Source of the DNA: Lysinibacillus sphaericus
GTDB taxonomy: Bacteria; Bacillota; Bacilli; Bacillales_A; Planococcaceae
Length of the DNA: 64,000 nucleotides
Assembly: GCF_001629735.1 (NCBI RefSeq)
Contig: NZ_CP015224.1
Coordinates: forward strand, 4,588,001 to 4,652,000
Direction of reading: 5' to 3'
Positions 1 through 9,300 of this stretch are shown here, one piece after another. How positions within the stretch are numbered: the stretch's first letter is position 1; the number at the start of each line of letters is the position of its first letter. The notes below the pieces were generated by a model. It was not told the origin of the DNA. It searched no databases and saw only the letters and a list, made by a program, of their open reading frames with translations. Both the position numbers and the translations under genes were made by a program.

Positions 1-187
1 CTGACTCAGTGATGAAAAATCTTTAAGTGAATAGAAGCTCGCGCATGGTGAGGCCAAATTCCAGTAGGATAATGCCAATTATTCACAAATTGAGAGAAAG
101 TATCTCTTCATTTCATAATTTTGAAAAGCAATCTTGTATGTTTGAAAAAATAGTGTCATACAGTAAAAGAGACGGAGGAGGGAAGAT

Positions 188-1630
188 TTGCGCAAATTAA
201 CGGCCGGTGTCGGTGTCCTACTTAGTAGTTTAGTGGTAGGCAGTGGTATTTACTTTGATTGGTTTAATATGGGTGATAAAAAGGAGCCTGTTACGGAGGT
301 TGACACAATTGGTGAGGCCATAACCCTCATTGAAGAAAAATCAGTGTACAATACAAAAAAGGATGCATTGGTGGAAGGAGCCCTTCGAGGTATGGCAGAT
401 GCCATTAAGGACCCTTACAGCACTTATTATTCCAAGGAAGAGGCTGAGCAACATCGACAAATGCTAGCTGAGGAAAGAGTAGGTATTGGTATTGAACTCT
501 CAGAAAATAAAGGGAAATTTATCGTAGTTTCCCCTGTTCGTTCATCACCAGCAGAGAAGGCTGGTATGCGTTCACTTGATGAAATTGTACAAGTTGATGG
601 TGTTCGTGTAGATGGTAAAACGATGAGTGAATTAATGCATTTAATTCAAGGGGAGAAGGGGACGAAGGTAACTATTGTTGTGTACCGTCCAAGTGAGGAT
701 AAGCATATTAAGATGACGATGGAACGGGCAGCTATCTCTAACAAGACGGTCTCAAGTGAAGTTGTAAAAGTAGAGGACACGACAATTGGCTATGTTTCTA
801 TCTCTCTGTTTGGTGAGAAGACGGCAAATGAGTGGGTTGCTGAAACAAGTAAGTTACTTCGGAAAGACGTTGAAGGAATTGTTATTGATGTTCGTGATAA
901 TCCAGGGGGTTATTTACATAGCGTCGCAGCGCTACTAAGCACAGTATTAGATAGTGGCAAGGTATTTGCATATATGCAAAATGCTGAAGGTGCTATGGAA
1001 CCATTAAAAACACAAACAAAAGGTATCGATGAAAAATATTTAGAAAAGATGAACAAGATTCCGATTGTTGTTTTACAAAACCAAGGTAGTGCTTCTGCAA
1101 GTGAAGTATTAAGCGGAGCCTTAAAAAGCTGGGGACGTGCTTCTCTTGTTGGAGTGAAGAGCTTTGGGAAAGGAACGGTGCAGGAATCATGGGAGCTTTC
1201 TAATGGAGGAGAGCTTAAATTATCTACAAATAAATGGCTAACACCGAAGCGAGAATGGATTCATGGGCAAGGCATCGAGGCTAGTTTAGTAATTGAGCAA
1301 AATGAATTGTTCGCTTTTCAACTACATCCACTGACAGGGAAGTTTAAAGTGGGCGATATGAGCGAGGAAATTTCTTATTCACAAAATGCCTTGCAGAAAC
1401 TTGGCTATCAAATAGATCGGTTAGATGGCTATATGGATGATACAACGGCTGAAGCGGTTAACCTTTATCGAAAACAGAAAAAATTAAAGCTAGCAGAAGA
1501 TGAATTTTATATGGATACGACCTTCTTTAATAGCTTGAATGAAACATTGAAAAATTATAAAACAGATCGTCAGAATGATCAACAATTCCAAATGGCAACT
1601 AGTTTTTTACTACACACAATCGAACAATAA
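188..1630 (+). CDS. ctpB: S41 C-terminal processing peptidase, CtpB-like
   Basis: Secreted or membrane-tethered serine protease of 480 residues, the same length as B. subtilis CtpB, which trims the SpoIVFA checkpoint protein during sporulation. Seen: an N-terminal hydrophobic segment (about residues 5-23), a PDZ domain (about 95-165), and the S41 core with catalytic Ser303 in the SASASE motif and Lys328 in SFGKGT, the same 25-residue spacing as Ser309/Lys334 of CtpB. A C-terminal peptidoglycan-binding-type domain spans about 393-455. It starts at a TTG behind a strong GGAGGAGGG site. Synteny (minJ then csbA downstream) supports CtpB rather than CtpA. Function in sporulation is inferred from homology. 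Confidence 0.9.
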   Translation: MRKLTAGVGVLLSSLVVGSGIYFDWFNMGDKKEPVTEVDTIGEAITLIEEKSVYNTKKDALVEGALRGMADAIKDPYSTYYSKEEAEQHRQMLAEERVGIGIELSENKGKFIVVSPVRSSPAEKAGMRSLDEIVQVDGVRVDGKTMSELMHLIQGEKGTKVTIVVYRPSEDKHIKMTMERAAISNKTVSSEVVKVEDTTIGYVSISLFGEKTANEWVAETSKLLRKDVEGIVIDVRDNPGGYLHSVAALLSTVLDSGKVFAYMQNAEGAMEPLKTQTKGIDEKYLEKMNKIPIVVLQNQGSASASEVLSGALKSWGRASLVGVKSFGKGTVQESWELSNGGELKLSTNKWLTPKREWIHGQGIEASLVIEQNELFAFQLHPLTGKFKVGDMSEEISYSQNALQKLGYQIDRLDGYMDDTTAEAVNLYRKQKKLKLAEDEFYMDTTFFNSLNETLKNYKTDRQNDQQFQMATSFLLHTIEQ

Positions 1631-1751
1631 ACTAATTAGTAGAACAAAAATACCATAATACAAAGCTTTCTATGAGTTTGTACTACGCAAGAGTGTAGTC
1701 GTTTGATACAATAAATTCATAGTATTCAAGATAGAAACGGCGGGTGTTCGT

Positions 1752-2933
1752 ATGGTTAGTGAGATTTTATTAGAAATTGTAACAGCGATTGGCCGCTTTT
1801 TACTCAACCCATTACTGTATATAGCCATAATATTTGCTATTTTATTAGGTTATCGTCGCGTAAAGCAGGAGCGTAAATATTTTAATAGACGGATTATTTG
1901 GGGCTGGACAGAGTTAATCGGACAATGGAAAGATGGATGGCTTTATGCTTTGCTTATTTCCCTGATTAGTGTGGCGGCAGGCCTTACCGTTCCAAAAGTT
2001 TTTTTAATCCTTGTAATAGCAGTCTCTATCGTAGGGCTCGTATTGTATTTCCTGAATGCTTTGTCACCTATTTTAACCATGGGTGTAGCAACGCTAGCAA
2101 TATGGGCTATGTTTTACTACAATTGGTCATTTACTTGGGGGGGCATTTCCCTGGCAGGTGTCGATTTAGAGAATGGGGCTATCGTTACCATTTCTATTAT
2201 TGTAGGTCTTTGCGTCATTGCTGAAGGGCTTTTAATTCGACGTGCGGCAATAAAGGTCACAACACCTGGTATGGAAAAAACAAAACGAGGTATGCAGGCG
2301 ATTGTCTATCGTTCAAGAAATGTTTGGGTATTGCCCATTTTCTTTGTTATGCCTGGTGATGCGATTTCTGCTGTATTCCCGTACTGGCCACAGTTTACGA
2401 TTGGGGATACTAGCTTTGCACTCGTCCTTTTCCCACTCGTAATTGGCTTTTCCAAGCTGATAAGAAGGGAATTACCGGCCCTAGTATTACCTAAAATTGG
2501 ACGTTCTGTAGTGATACTTGGACAGCTTATTTTAATAGGGGGACTGGCTGCATATCTTGAACCAATGATCGGTTATATGACGCTTGGGTTGGGAGCGATT
2601 ATCCGTATCATCATCTCCATTTATTATGCTCAGCAGGATAAAACAGATCATTATGCGGTAGCACCTAGCACAAAGGGTGCTATTATTGCAGCAGTGCTTA
2701 CTGATTCGCCAGCTGAGAAAATGGGCTTACTTGCAGGGGAATGTATTCGGAAAGTAAATGGTGTTTCTATTTTTACAGAAAATGAATTATACGAGGCATT
2801 ACAATTAAATGCAGCTCATTGTCGTCTTGAAGTGTTAGACCGAAACAATGAAATTCGTTTAACGCAGCATGTAATTTATAGTAATGATCATTACCGAATT
2901 GGATTACTATTAGCTGAGCCGAGGGATATATAA
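1752..2933 (+). CDS. minJ: polytopic membrane protein with C-terminal PDZ domain, MinJ-like
   Basis: A 393-residue protein with several membrane segments in its first ~290 residues followed by a cytoplasmic PDZ domain (about 300-385). This is the architecture and length of B. subtilis MinJ (YvjD), which bridges DivIVA and MinD at the poles and septa to stop polar division. It starts at ATG after a GGCGGGTG site and overlaps csbA by one base (TAATG), so the two are probably translationally coupled. The position between ctpB and csbA matches B. subtilis. The role in septum placement is known for the family and inferred here. Confidence 0.85.
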   Translation: MVSEILLEIVTAIGRFLLNPLLYIAIIFAILLGYRRVKQERKYFNRRIIWGWTELIGQWKDGWLYALLISLISVAAGLTVPKVFLILVIAVSIVGLVLYFLNALSPILTMGVATLAIWAMFYYNWSFTWGGISLAGVDLENGAIVTISIIVGLCVIAEGLLIRRAAIKVTTPGMEKTKRGMQAIVYRSRNVWVLPIFFVMPGDAISAVFPYWPQFTIGDTSFALVLFPLVIGFSKLIRRELPALVLPKIGRSVVILGQLILIGGLAAYLEPMIGYMTLGLGAIIRIIISIYYAQQDKTDHYAVAPSTKGAIIAAVLTDSPAEKMGLLAGECIRKVNGVSIFTENELYEALQLNAAHCRLEVLDRNNEIRLTQHVIYSNDHYRIGLLLAEPRDI

Positions 2934-3154
2934 TGGACGTTTTTGGCAAAATGATGTTAGCGCTCTTCATACCTGCTTTATTGGTGCTATTGTTCACAAG
3001 AATTACGTTTAATCGCTATGTTGCCCTATTATTGGCCATTGCGCTTATCGCTGCCTCAGTATATGCTGGATATACATCTCCACCAATTATTTTCGTTATA
3101 GATGCATTTTCATTGACAGTGGGCTTTTGGCTAGCAAGTAAAATGAAGAAATAA
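2933..3154 (+). CDS. csbA: CsbA family small membrane protein
   Basis: A 73-residue protein with two to three hydrophobic segments. It closely resembles B. subtilis CsbA (76 residues), including the LVLLFTRITFNRYVA stretch. CsbA belongs to the sigma-B general stress regulon there and its molecular function is unknown. It overlaps the minJ stop by one base. In B. subtilis uvrB-uvrA lie next to csbA; here an IS1182 remnant and azlD follow instead. I did not see a clear sigma-B promoter just upstream, so expression probably depends on the ctpB-minJ transcript. Confidence 0.85.
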   Translation: MDVFGKMMLALFIPALLVLLFTRITFNRYVALLLAIALIAASVYAGYTSPPIIFVIDAFSLTVGFWLASKMKK

Positions 3155-3156
3155 AC

Positions 3157-3180
3157 AAGGTCAGTCCTCATGGGGGACTG
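3157..3180. repeat. 24-bp direct repeat, left copy (target duplication of IS1182 remnant)
   Basis: The 24 bases here are identical to 3699-3722. The right copy forms a complete terminator stem with the bases after it, while this left copy has lost its partner arm because the element begins directly after it. Confidence 0.8.
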
Positions 3181-3698
3181 TCCTCAGACTGTCGACAAAA
3201 GGAATTGAGAAGTTCACACTCGATTCCTTTTGTCATTTTTTTCTCTTTCATTATGTTTAAAAATGGTAATTCGATATCCAATAAAACAGACTCTTCAAGT
3301 ATAAGAACTCTTTGAAGCCGCCTGCCACGTCCAAGTAGCTAGTTTCTTTAAATTCATGGCAGCAAGTAGTAGGTATCGCCTGCATGGACAATTTTTCAGA
3401 CCTCTAGGGAAATTTGTTTGATGTCATAGGAATGGCGTAAATGTTCAGCTTCCTCCACATACAGTTCCCCAATATGGCGTTGAATGAGTTTTTTGTGATT
3501 CTTACTTTCTGTATATTGGGAAAGGCTTGACACTTAGCACCATTCAAAGGTTTCGATGTTTCTCAAAAATTTACCTATGTAGATGGGGTACTTTATGTAG
3601 AAGTTGATGGGAACGAAGGGCGACCCCCCCGCGGAAAGCGTCCGCCCGTAGTGGAAATCAACGGCTTTACTTTATTTCATTGAGTTTGTCTACAGTCT
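3181..3698 (-). mobile_element. decayed IS1182-family insertion sequence remnant
   Basis: About 518 bases flanked by an imperfect terminal inverted repeat: CAGACTGTCGACAAA near 3185-3199 and, on the other strand, TAGACTGTAGACAAAC near 3684-3699. Read on the minus strand, 3300-3490 gives broken pieces of an IS1182-type transposase C-terminus, for example QRHIGELYVEEAEHLRHSYDIK, then a stop, then AAMNLKKLATWTWQAA. Most of the transposase is deleted. The element is bracketed by identical 24-base copies of one sequence (3157-3180 and 3699-3722), which looks like a long target duplication made inside the arm of a terminator hairpin. Confidence 0.75.
3300..3490 (-). pseudogene. IS1182 transposase C-terminal fragment
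   Basis: Two blocks of recognisable IS1182 transposase C-terminus lie close together but with the intervening ~25 residues (the ETIERVFADAKEKHG-like region) deleted or scrambled and a stop codon after EV. No start codon or DDE catalytic region remains, so it cannot encode a working transposase. Confidence 0.7.
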
Positions 3699-3727
3699 AA
3701 GGTCAGTCCTCATGGGGGACTGACCTT
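3699..3727. terminator. rho-independent terminator (restored right copy)
   Basis: Stem AAGGTCAGTCC / GGACTGACCTT around the loop TCATGGG, followed by a T run. It probably served as the csbA-side (and azlD-side) terminator before the IS inserted. The first 24 bases are the right copy of the direct repeat. Confidence 0.8.
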
Positions 3728-3728
3728 T

Positions 3729-4055
3729 TTACATGAAAAATCGCACAGCTGCCATGATGATCACTCCTGCAACGACAGTAATAGATAAACTTTTCGTAAT
3801 CAGTGCAATAAGTAGCGTTGGAATAAATGTAATAAAGACAGGCCAATCAAGCGTCACAATTTTGCCGCTTTCGGTATCGATTAAATTTTCAATGACAAGA
3901 GCACTTAAAATACAAACAGGAATAAAACTAAGCCACTTCAGGACAACATCTGGAAGTGTAACACTGCGTACAAAAATAAAAGGAATGACACGTGGTAGCC
4001 ATGTGACAAGCGCACAGCCAATAATTAGCCATACCATATAAGCGGTTGTTGTCAT
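3729..4055 (-). CDS. azlD: AzlD family branched-chain amino acid transport subunit
   Basis: A 108-residue protein with four hydrophobic segments and the AzlD-type WLPRVIPF motif near the N-terminus. AzlD is the small partner of AzlC; together they export branched-chain amino acids or their analogues (azaleucine resistance in B. subtilis). Its start overlaps the end of azlC by four bases (ATGA), so the pair is translationally coupled. The gene ends against the terminator at 3699-3727. Confidence 0.88.
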   Translation of the reverse strand: MTTTAYMVWLIIGCALVTWLPRVIPFIFVRSVTLPDVVLKWLSFIPVCILSALVIENLIDTESGKIVTLDWPVFITFIPTLLIALITKSLSITVVAGVIIMAAVRFFM

Positions 4056-4786
4056 TTATCTGTCACCACCCCAATGGTTGCTACGATTACTGTTGCTAGT
4101 AAAACAGCCACATGTGAAGGTACTATATAAGATAGACCATACATAATAACAGCCATATAGCCGATTAACTTAATATAATGCACGATTTTACTTTTGCCGA
4201 CACTACTCAATTGTAAAACTAAAAGAGCGACAAACATAGCGATTAAGGCGAAATCTAATCCCCATTGTTCAGGATTTGCCACCCATTGCCCTAAGAAGGC
4301 ACCCGTGACACAAGATAAAATCCAAAAAAGATACGCAGTTAAGTTAAGCCCATCCATCCATTTACCGTATAATTTACCGGTTTGCATTTGCTTAGTCACA
4401 GCCACTCCAAAGGTTTCATCTGTTAATAAAGTACCGAAGCCTACATTTCTAAGCATGGAATAACGCGTAAAATGAGGTGCTAATGTTAAACTCATTAATA
4501 AATGGCGTAAATTGACGACAAAAATGGTTACAATGATAGCAGAAGCAGGACTACTTGTTAAAAGTAGTGCACAAAAGATAAATTGTGCAGAGCCTGCATA
4601 AATCAATATAGTTAAAAGGGCGATTTCTAGCACTGATAGTCCTGAAGCGGAACCTACAACACCGAATGCAAGTCCTATACTAATATAACCGAGTAAAGTG
4701 GGTACACAATCCTTCACGCCTTGTATAAAGCTATCGTTAGGAGAGCTTGTTGCCGGATCATGATGAAGCTCTGTTGTACTTGTCAT
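4052..4786 (-). CDS. azlC: AzlC family branched-chain amino acid permease
   Basis: A 244-residue membrane protein with the AzlC signature region (DCVPTLLGYISIGLAFG near residues 26-42) and at least five to six membrane segments. It is the large subunit of the AzlCD exporter. An AAAGGA ribosome binding site lies upstream on the minus strand. The divergent HTH-cupin gene at 4912 is the likely regulator, a common arrangement for azlCD loci. Substrate is inferred from the family. Confidence 0.88.
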   Translation of the reverse strand: MTSTTELHHDPATSSPNDSFIQGVKDCVPTLLGYISIGLAFGVVGSASGLSVLEIALLTILIYAGSAQFIFCALLLTSSPASAIIVTIFVVNLRHLLMSLTLAPHFTRYSMLRNVGFGTLLTDETFGVAVTKQMQTGKLYGKWMDGLNLTAYLFWILSCVTGAFLGQWVANPEQWGLDFALIAMFVALLVLQLSSVGKSKIVHYIKLIGYMAVIMYGLSYIVPSHVAVLLATVIVATIGVVTDK

Positions 4787-4911
4787 AAATAGGTCATCCT
4801 TTCTTAAAAATTTCCATGTATACTGTTGATGGAATAGTTTGATAGTTCTTGATGTTTATTAAAGTATACATATGTCTGATAAAATAAACAATAGAAAATT
4901 GGTGATTATAA

Positions 4912-5463
4912 ATGGAACAAATGAGTCGAAATTTAGCCTTTCAATTAAAGAAAATTAGACAACAACGTCATTTAAGCTTAGATGATGTTGCCAAAGCGAC
5001 AGGCGTTAGTAAAGCGCAACTCGCTCAAATAGAAAAAGGAGAGGCCAATCCTACGGTATCAACCATCTGGAAAATAGCTGCTGGTATGCGTATTTCATTT
5101 TCTTCATTATTACAGCCGCCAACAGCTCATTTCATGCGTTATAGCAGTAAGGATGTGCCACATGTTGATGAGGATGAGGGACGCTATCGTGTCTATTCAA
5201 TTATTCCGTATAATCCAGAACGAGGCTGGGAATTCTACAAGGTTGAAATGGAGCCGGGAGCTGTTAGTAGGAGTGAAGCCCATACAGAAGGGGTAGAGGA
5301 AACTGTCATGATCATCAAAGGACAAGCTGCTATTTCTGCCGGAGATATGCATGAATTACTGGATGAAGGGGATACACTAGTATTCTCGGGGCATCAACCC
5401 CATGAATATCGAAATACATCTGAAGGGTTAACAATTTTTCATTTAATTTTACAGTATAAATAG
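4912..5463 (+). CDS. XRE-family transcriptional regulator with C-terminal cupin domain
   Basis: A 183-residue protein: helix-turn-helix at about 8-62 (LSLDDVAKATGVSKAQLAQIEKG) and a small-ligand cupin at about 105-180 (EPGAVSRSEAHTEGVEETVMI). Such proteins sense a metabolite through the cupin and often control a divergent transporter, here probably azlCD. ATG at 4921 is an alternative start; the upstream ribosome binding site is weak (GGTGAT). The effector is unknown. Confidence 0.85.
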   Translation: MEQMSRNLAFQLKKIRQQRHLSLDDVAKATGVSKAQLAQIEKGEANPTVSTIWKIAAGMRISFSSLLQPPTAHFMRYSSKDVPHVDEDEGRYRVYSIIPYNPERGWEFYKVEMEPGAVSRSEAHTEGVEETVMIIKGQAAISAGDMHELLDEGDTLVFSGHQPHEYRNTSEGLTIFHLILQYK

Positions 5464-5474
5464 AGGTGTCGATA

Positions 5475-6113
5475 TTGAAAGAATGGTTTACAGTAGAAAA
5501 TATTGAACTTGTGGCGGCGCAGTATCGAACACTCGGCCCCATCATTGGTTTACTGCTACCTTTTCTAGAAGCGTTTTTACCATTCCTACCATTAGTGGTG
5601 TTCGTTGTAGCTAATGCAAGTGCATTTGGCTTATGGCTTGGGTTTTTATTATCTTGGTTGGGTTCTGCAGCTGGCTCCTATGTAGTGTTTTTGCTTGTCC
5701 GACATTTTGGAAAACATCCAAGGTTGCGATTTATAACTGGCAGTAAGAAAGTACAGAAGCTTATTAAGTGGGTGGATATGAATGGTATAAGCCCTCTTTT
5801 TGTCCTCCTATGTTTCCCTTTTACACCTTCTGTCATCGTGAATATTGTAGCGGGTTTATCTCATATTCATAAAAAGTTTTACTTAGTCGTATTACTAGCC
5901 GGCAAGTTCGTCATGATTTTAGGTATGAGTGTATTGGGATATGATTTAAAATCGTTACTAACAAGCCCCGTGAAATTAATAATTGCAGCTGTTGCGATTG
6001 TTGTTTTATGGTTTATCGGTAAGCTGATTGAGAAGCGATTGAATGCCCGTGTAGAGAGAGATTTAAAACAAGCGCGAAATTTGACGAAAAATCAGGATCA
6101 CCATGTAAGATAA
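5475..6113 (+). CDS. TVP38/TMEM64 (DedA-like, VTT domain) membrane protein
   Basis: A 212-residue polytopic membrane protein with the SNARE-associated/VTT fold: the FLPFLPLVVFVVANASAFG and GSAAGSYVVFLLVRHFGK stretches are typical, and the FPFTPSVIVNIVAGLS motif is the conserved re-entrant region. TTG at 5475 is preferred because GAGGTG at 5464-5468 is well spaced for it; a GTG at 5466 would lie inside that site. It follows the XRE-cupin gene directly and may be cotranscribed. Family members are lipid scramblases or transporters; its substrate is unknown. Confidence 0.8.
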   Translation: MKEWFTVENIELVAAQYRTLGPIIGLLLPFLEAFLPFLPLVVFVVANASAFGLWLGFLLSWLGSAAGSYVVFLLVRHFGKHPRLRFITGSKKVQKLIKWVDMNGISPLFVLLCFPFTPSVIVNIVAGLSHIHKKFYLVVLLAGKFVMILGMSVLGYDLKSLLTSPVKLIIAAVAIVVLWFIGKLIEKRLNARVERDLKQARNLTKNQDHHVR

Positions 6114-6121
6114 ATAGTTGA

Positions 6122-6155
6122 AGCCTCTTTGAATAGCTGAAGAGGCTGTTTTTTT
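6122..6155 (+). terminator. rho-independent terminator
   Basis: Stem AGCCTCTT (6122-6129) / AAGAGGCT (6140-6147) followed by a run of seven T. It ends the XRE-cupin/TVP38 transcript. Confidence 0.85.
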
Positions 6156-6392
6156 GTGAAATGAATTCATTGGTTTTTATTGTCTATCGAAGGTTGATAG
6201 ATAGTATTTGCTAGTTTTTTTCGATAGAATTTAAGATAGCTAACCATCGTTGTTAATGGCGTAATCATTTTTAACGGAATATGATTTAGTGATAGAAACG
6301 ATAAAAAATAATTTATATATAAATGTTAGTGAATCGCTACTAACGCTCAATCAAGATAGGTAGAAGGCAATCTATAGAGGAGGGAAACGGAT

Positions 6393-9300
6393 ATGACATT
6401 GCGAATTGTTTCAGGACGCTCAGGAACAGGGAAATCGGTATTTATTCATCAAGAAATTGTTGAACAGCTAAAGAGTGATCCACTAGGTCATCCTATTTTT
6501 ATAATTGTTCCTGACCAGATGTCTTATTCTACGGAATATGAGCTAACGAATAGGCATGGTTTGCAAGGCTTAATTCGTGCACAAGTGATGACGTTTAAGC
6601 GTTTAGCATGGCTCGTTTTACAGGAGACAGGTGGGATTGCTCGTAAAGAAGTAAATGGCTATGGTTATCGAATGCTAATCCGTAAACTACTGGAGGAACA
6701 AAAAAGTGAGTTCTCCTTATTCCGACAAGCTGCTGGAAAACGTGGTTTTACGGAGGAAATTGAAACACTTTTAAAAGAATTTAGTCGATATAGTGTAAAT
6801 AGCTCTGTTTTAGCTGAGGTAAAGGAATCCTTAAAGGCAATTGACGCGCCAAATACCTTACAAGCCAAAACGAATGATTTATATGTCGTTTTGCAGGCAT
6901 TAGAGGAACGCCTTGGTACGACATATGTCGATAGTGAGGGGTATTATCCGATTTTAACGGAGCAATTGAAGTATGCTGAAACGATGAAGCAAGCAACCAT
7001 TTACATTGATGGTTTCACGGCCTTTACGGTGCGAGAGTTAGAGCTGGTCCGTGAATTGCTTAAGGTCACTAAACATGTAACTGTGGTTCTTCCGTTTGAT
7101 CATATAGACGAAGCTTTTGATGAACAGGCTCTTTTTCATGAAGCGGCGTTAACGAATCAGCGATTACATGATATTGCAAATGAAGAAGGCATAGACGTTG
7201 AGCCACCTTTACATTTTTATTATACTCAAAGATTTCAATCTGAAGATTTACAACATGTAGAGGCAAATTTTGCTAATATGGTGCCCCACACCAAAAAAAC
7301 TTCTGGAGATGTAATGGTATTTGAAGCATCCAATCGTAGAGCGGAGGTTCACGCGATTGCCCGGGAAATAACAAAGCTTACAAGAGAATATGGCTATCGT
7401 TATCAAGATATAGTCCTTTTATATCGACAAGCAGAGCTTTACGATCCATTGATTACAAGTATTTTCCAACAATATGAAATTCCTATATTTACAAATACTA
7501 AAAAAACAATGCTCCATCATCCATTGATAGAGCTTAGTCGTTCGGCATTAGAAATCATGACGTCTAATTGGAAGTATGAGCCTGTATTTCGAAGTGTAAA
7601 AACAGATTTGTTTTTCCCCTTACAAGCGGAGCTAACTATCTGGCGTGAACGAGCTGATCGATTGGAAAATTATTGCTTAGCGCAAGGAATCTATGGTGAA
7701 CGTTGGTTTGAAGAGCCTCGTTGGTTTTATAAAAAGTATCGTGGGCTTGAGTTCCATTCGCGTGTACAAACAGATGAAGAACGTGCGATGCAAGCAGAAA
7801 TTGAGGCAATTCGTGACGAAATTCGTCAACCGTTAAAGAGTTTACAAGACAAACTGAGTATAGCGTCAACAGGTAAGGATATTGCCACCGCTTTATTTGA
7901 GCTAGTAGAGTCATTACAGGTATATGAGAAGCTTCAAGCTATGAAGGATCGTGAGCTTGAGCGAGGAGATGCACTCGCAGCGAGTGAGCATGAGCAAGCT
8001 TGGAATGAATGGATCAATGTACTGGATCAATTTGTCTATATGTTTGGCGAGCAGGAGATGTCAGTGGAGGAAGCAGCTAAAATTCTTGATGAGGGCTTTG
8101 ATACATTAGAATTTTCTCGCATTCCGCCAACCTTAGATGAGGTTATGGTAGCGACGGTTGATTTAGCTCGTTTATCCAATATTAAAGTGGCCTTTGTTTT
8201 AGGGATGAATGATGGTGTGTATCCAACTCGGATGGAATATGAAGGTTTATTGTCAGATACAGAGCGTGAATGGTTTAGTCAAATTGGTTATGAGCTGGCA
8301 CCAACCTCTTCTAACCGTTTATTACAGGAAAATTTCTTATTTTATCGAGCGGCCTCCACACCGTCAAACAAGCTTTATTTGACGTATCCAACAGCAGATG
8401 AAGAAGGAAAGGCACTGTTATCGTCTCTTTATATAAAAAAATTCATCGGAAATGACAAAATAGCTGGGTTGTTGAGTGGTGTTCAAGCGGAGCGTGTTGT
8501 AATGGATCCAATTGAATTATTAGATGAAAGTGCTTTACCGTATTTACGCCATCCGCGAACAGCGTTAGCACATTTAATGGTGCAACTACGTCAGGCAGAG
8601 CATAGCCGTGAGCTAGCACCAGAATGGTTAGCGTTACAAAAATTTTATCAACAGGACCCATATTGGGCACTTATTTTTGATCGGGTACATTATCCAATTA
8701 CTCATAAAAATGAAGCAGAGCCATTGGAAACCTATATAACACAAGAGTTATATGGGCAAAAGCTCACATCTAGTGTGTCTCGAATAGAGAAATATTTTAG
8801 ATGTCCATTTTCTCATTTCACAACGTATGGTCTACGTTTAGAAGAACGTGCGGAGTACCGTTTGGAAACCTTTGCAATGGGTGATTTATTCCATGAGGCG
8901 TTAAAGTGGATAACAGAGGAAACTCACCGACTGCAACTATCCTGGATTCGTTTAACAAAACAACAAATTAAACAGTTGGCACGTCAAGCAGTAGAGCAAA
9001 TTGTTCCTGTCTTCTCCCATCAAATTTTATTGTCTAGTGCACGTTATCGCTATATTCAGCGTAAGCTTATTCGAATTGTGGAACGCACGATGATGGCATT
9101 GACGCAGCATGCAAATGTGTCTCACTTTAAACCAATTGCGATCGAGGCATCGTTTGGCCCAGGACAACATGAACAGCTTCCCCCTCTTGAGATTGATTTG
9201 ACTAGTGGTAAGAAAATGTTTATGCGAGGGCGTATTGATCGAATAGATAGTGCCACGATAGATGACCGCTCTTATTTACGGATTGTTGATTATAAATCAT

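Noticed and set aside
1..187. Possible end of an upstream gene or regulatory RNA
   Set aside because: I could not recognise a coding frame, promoter or structured RNA with confidence; upstream context is outside the window.
3733..4463. Plus-strand open frames opposite azlD and azlC
   Set aside because: They are shadows of the well-supported minus-strand membrane genes and have no ribosome binding sites.
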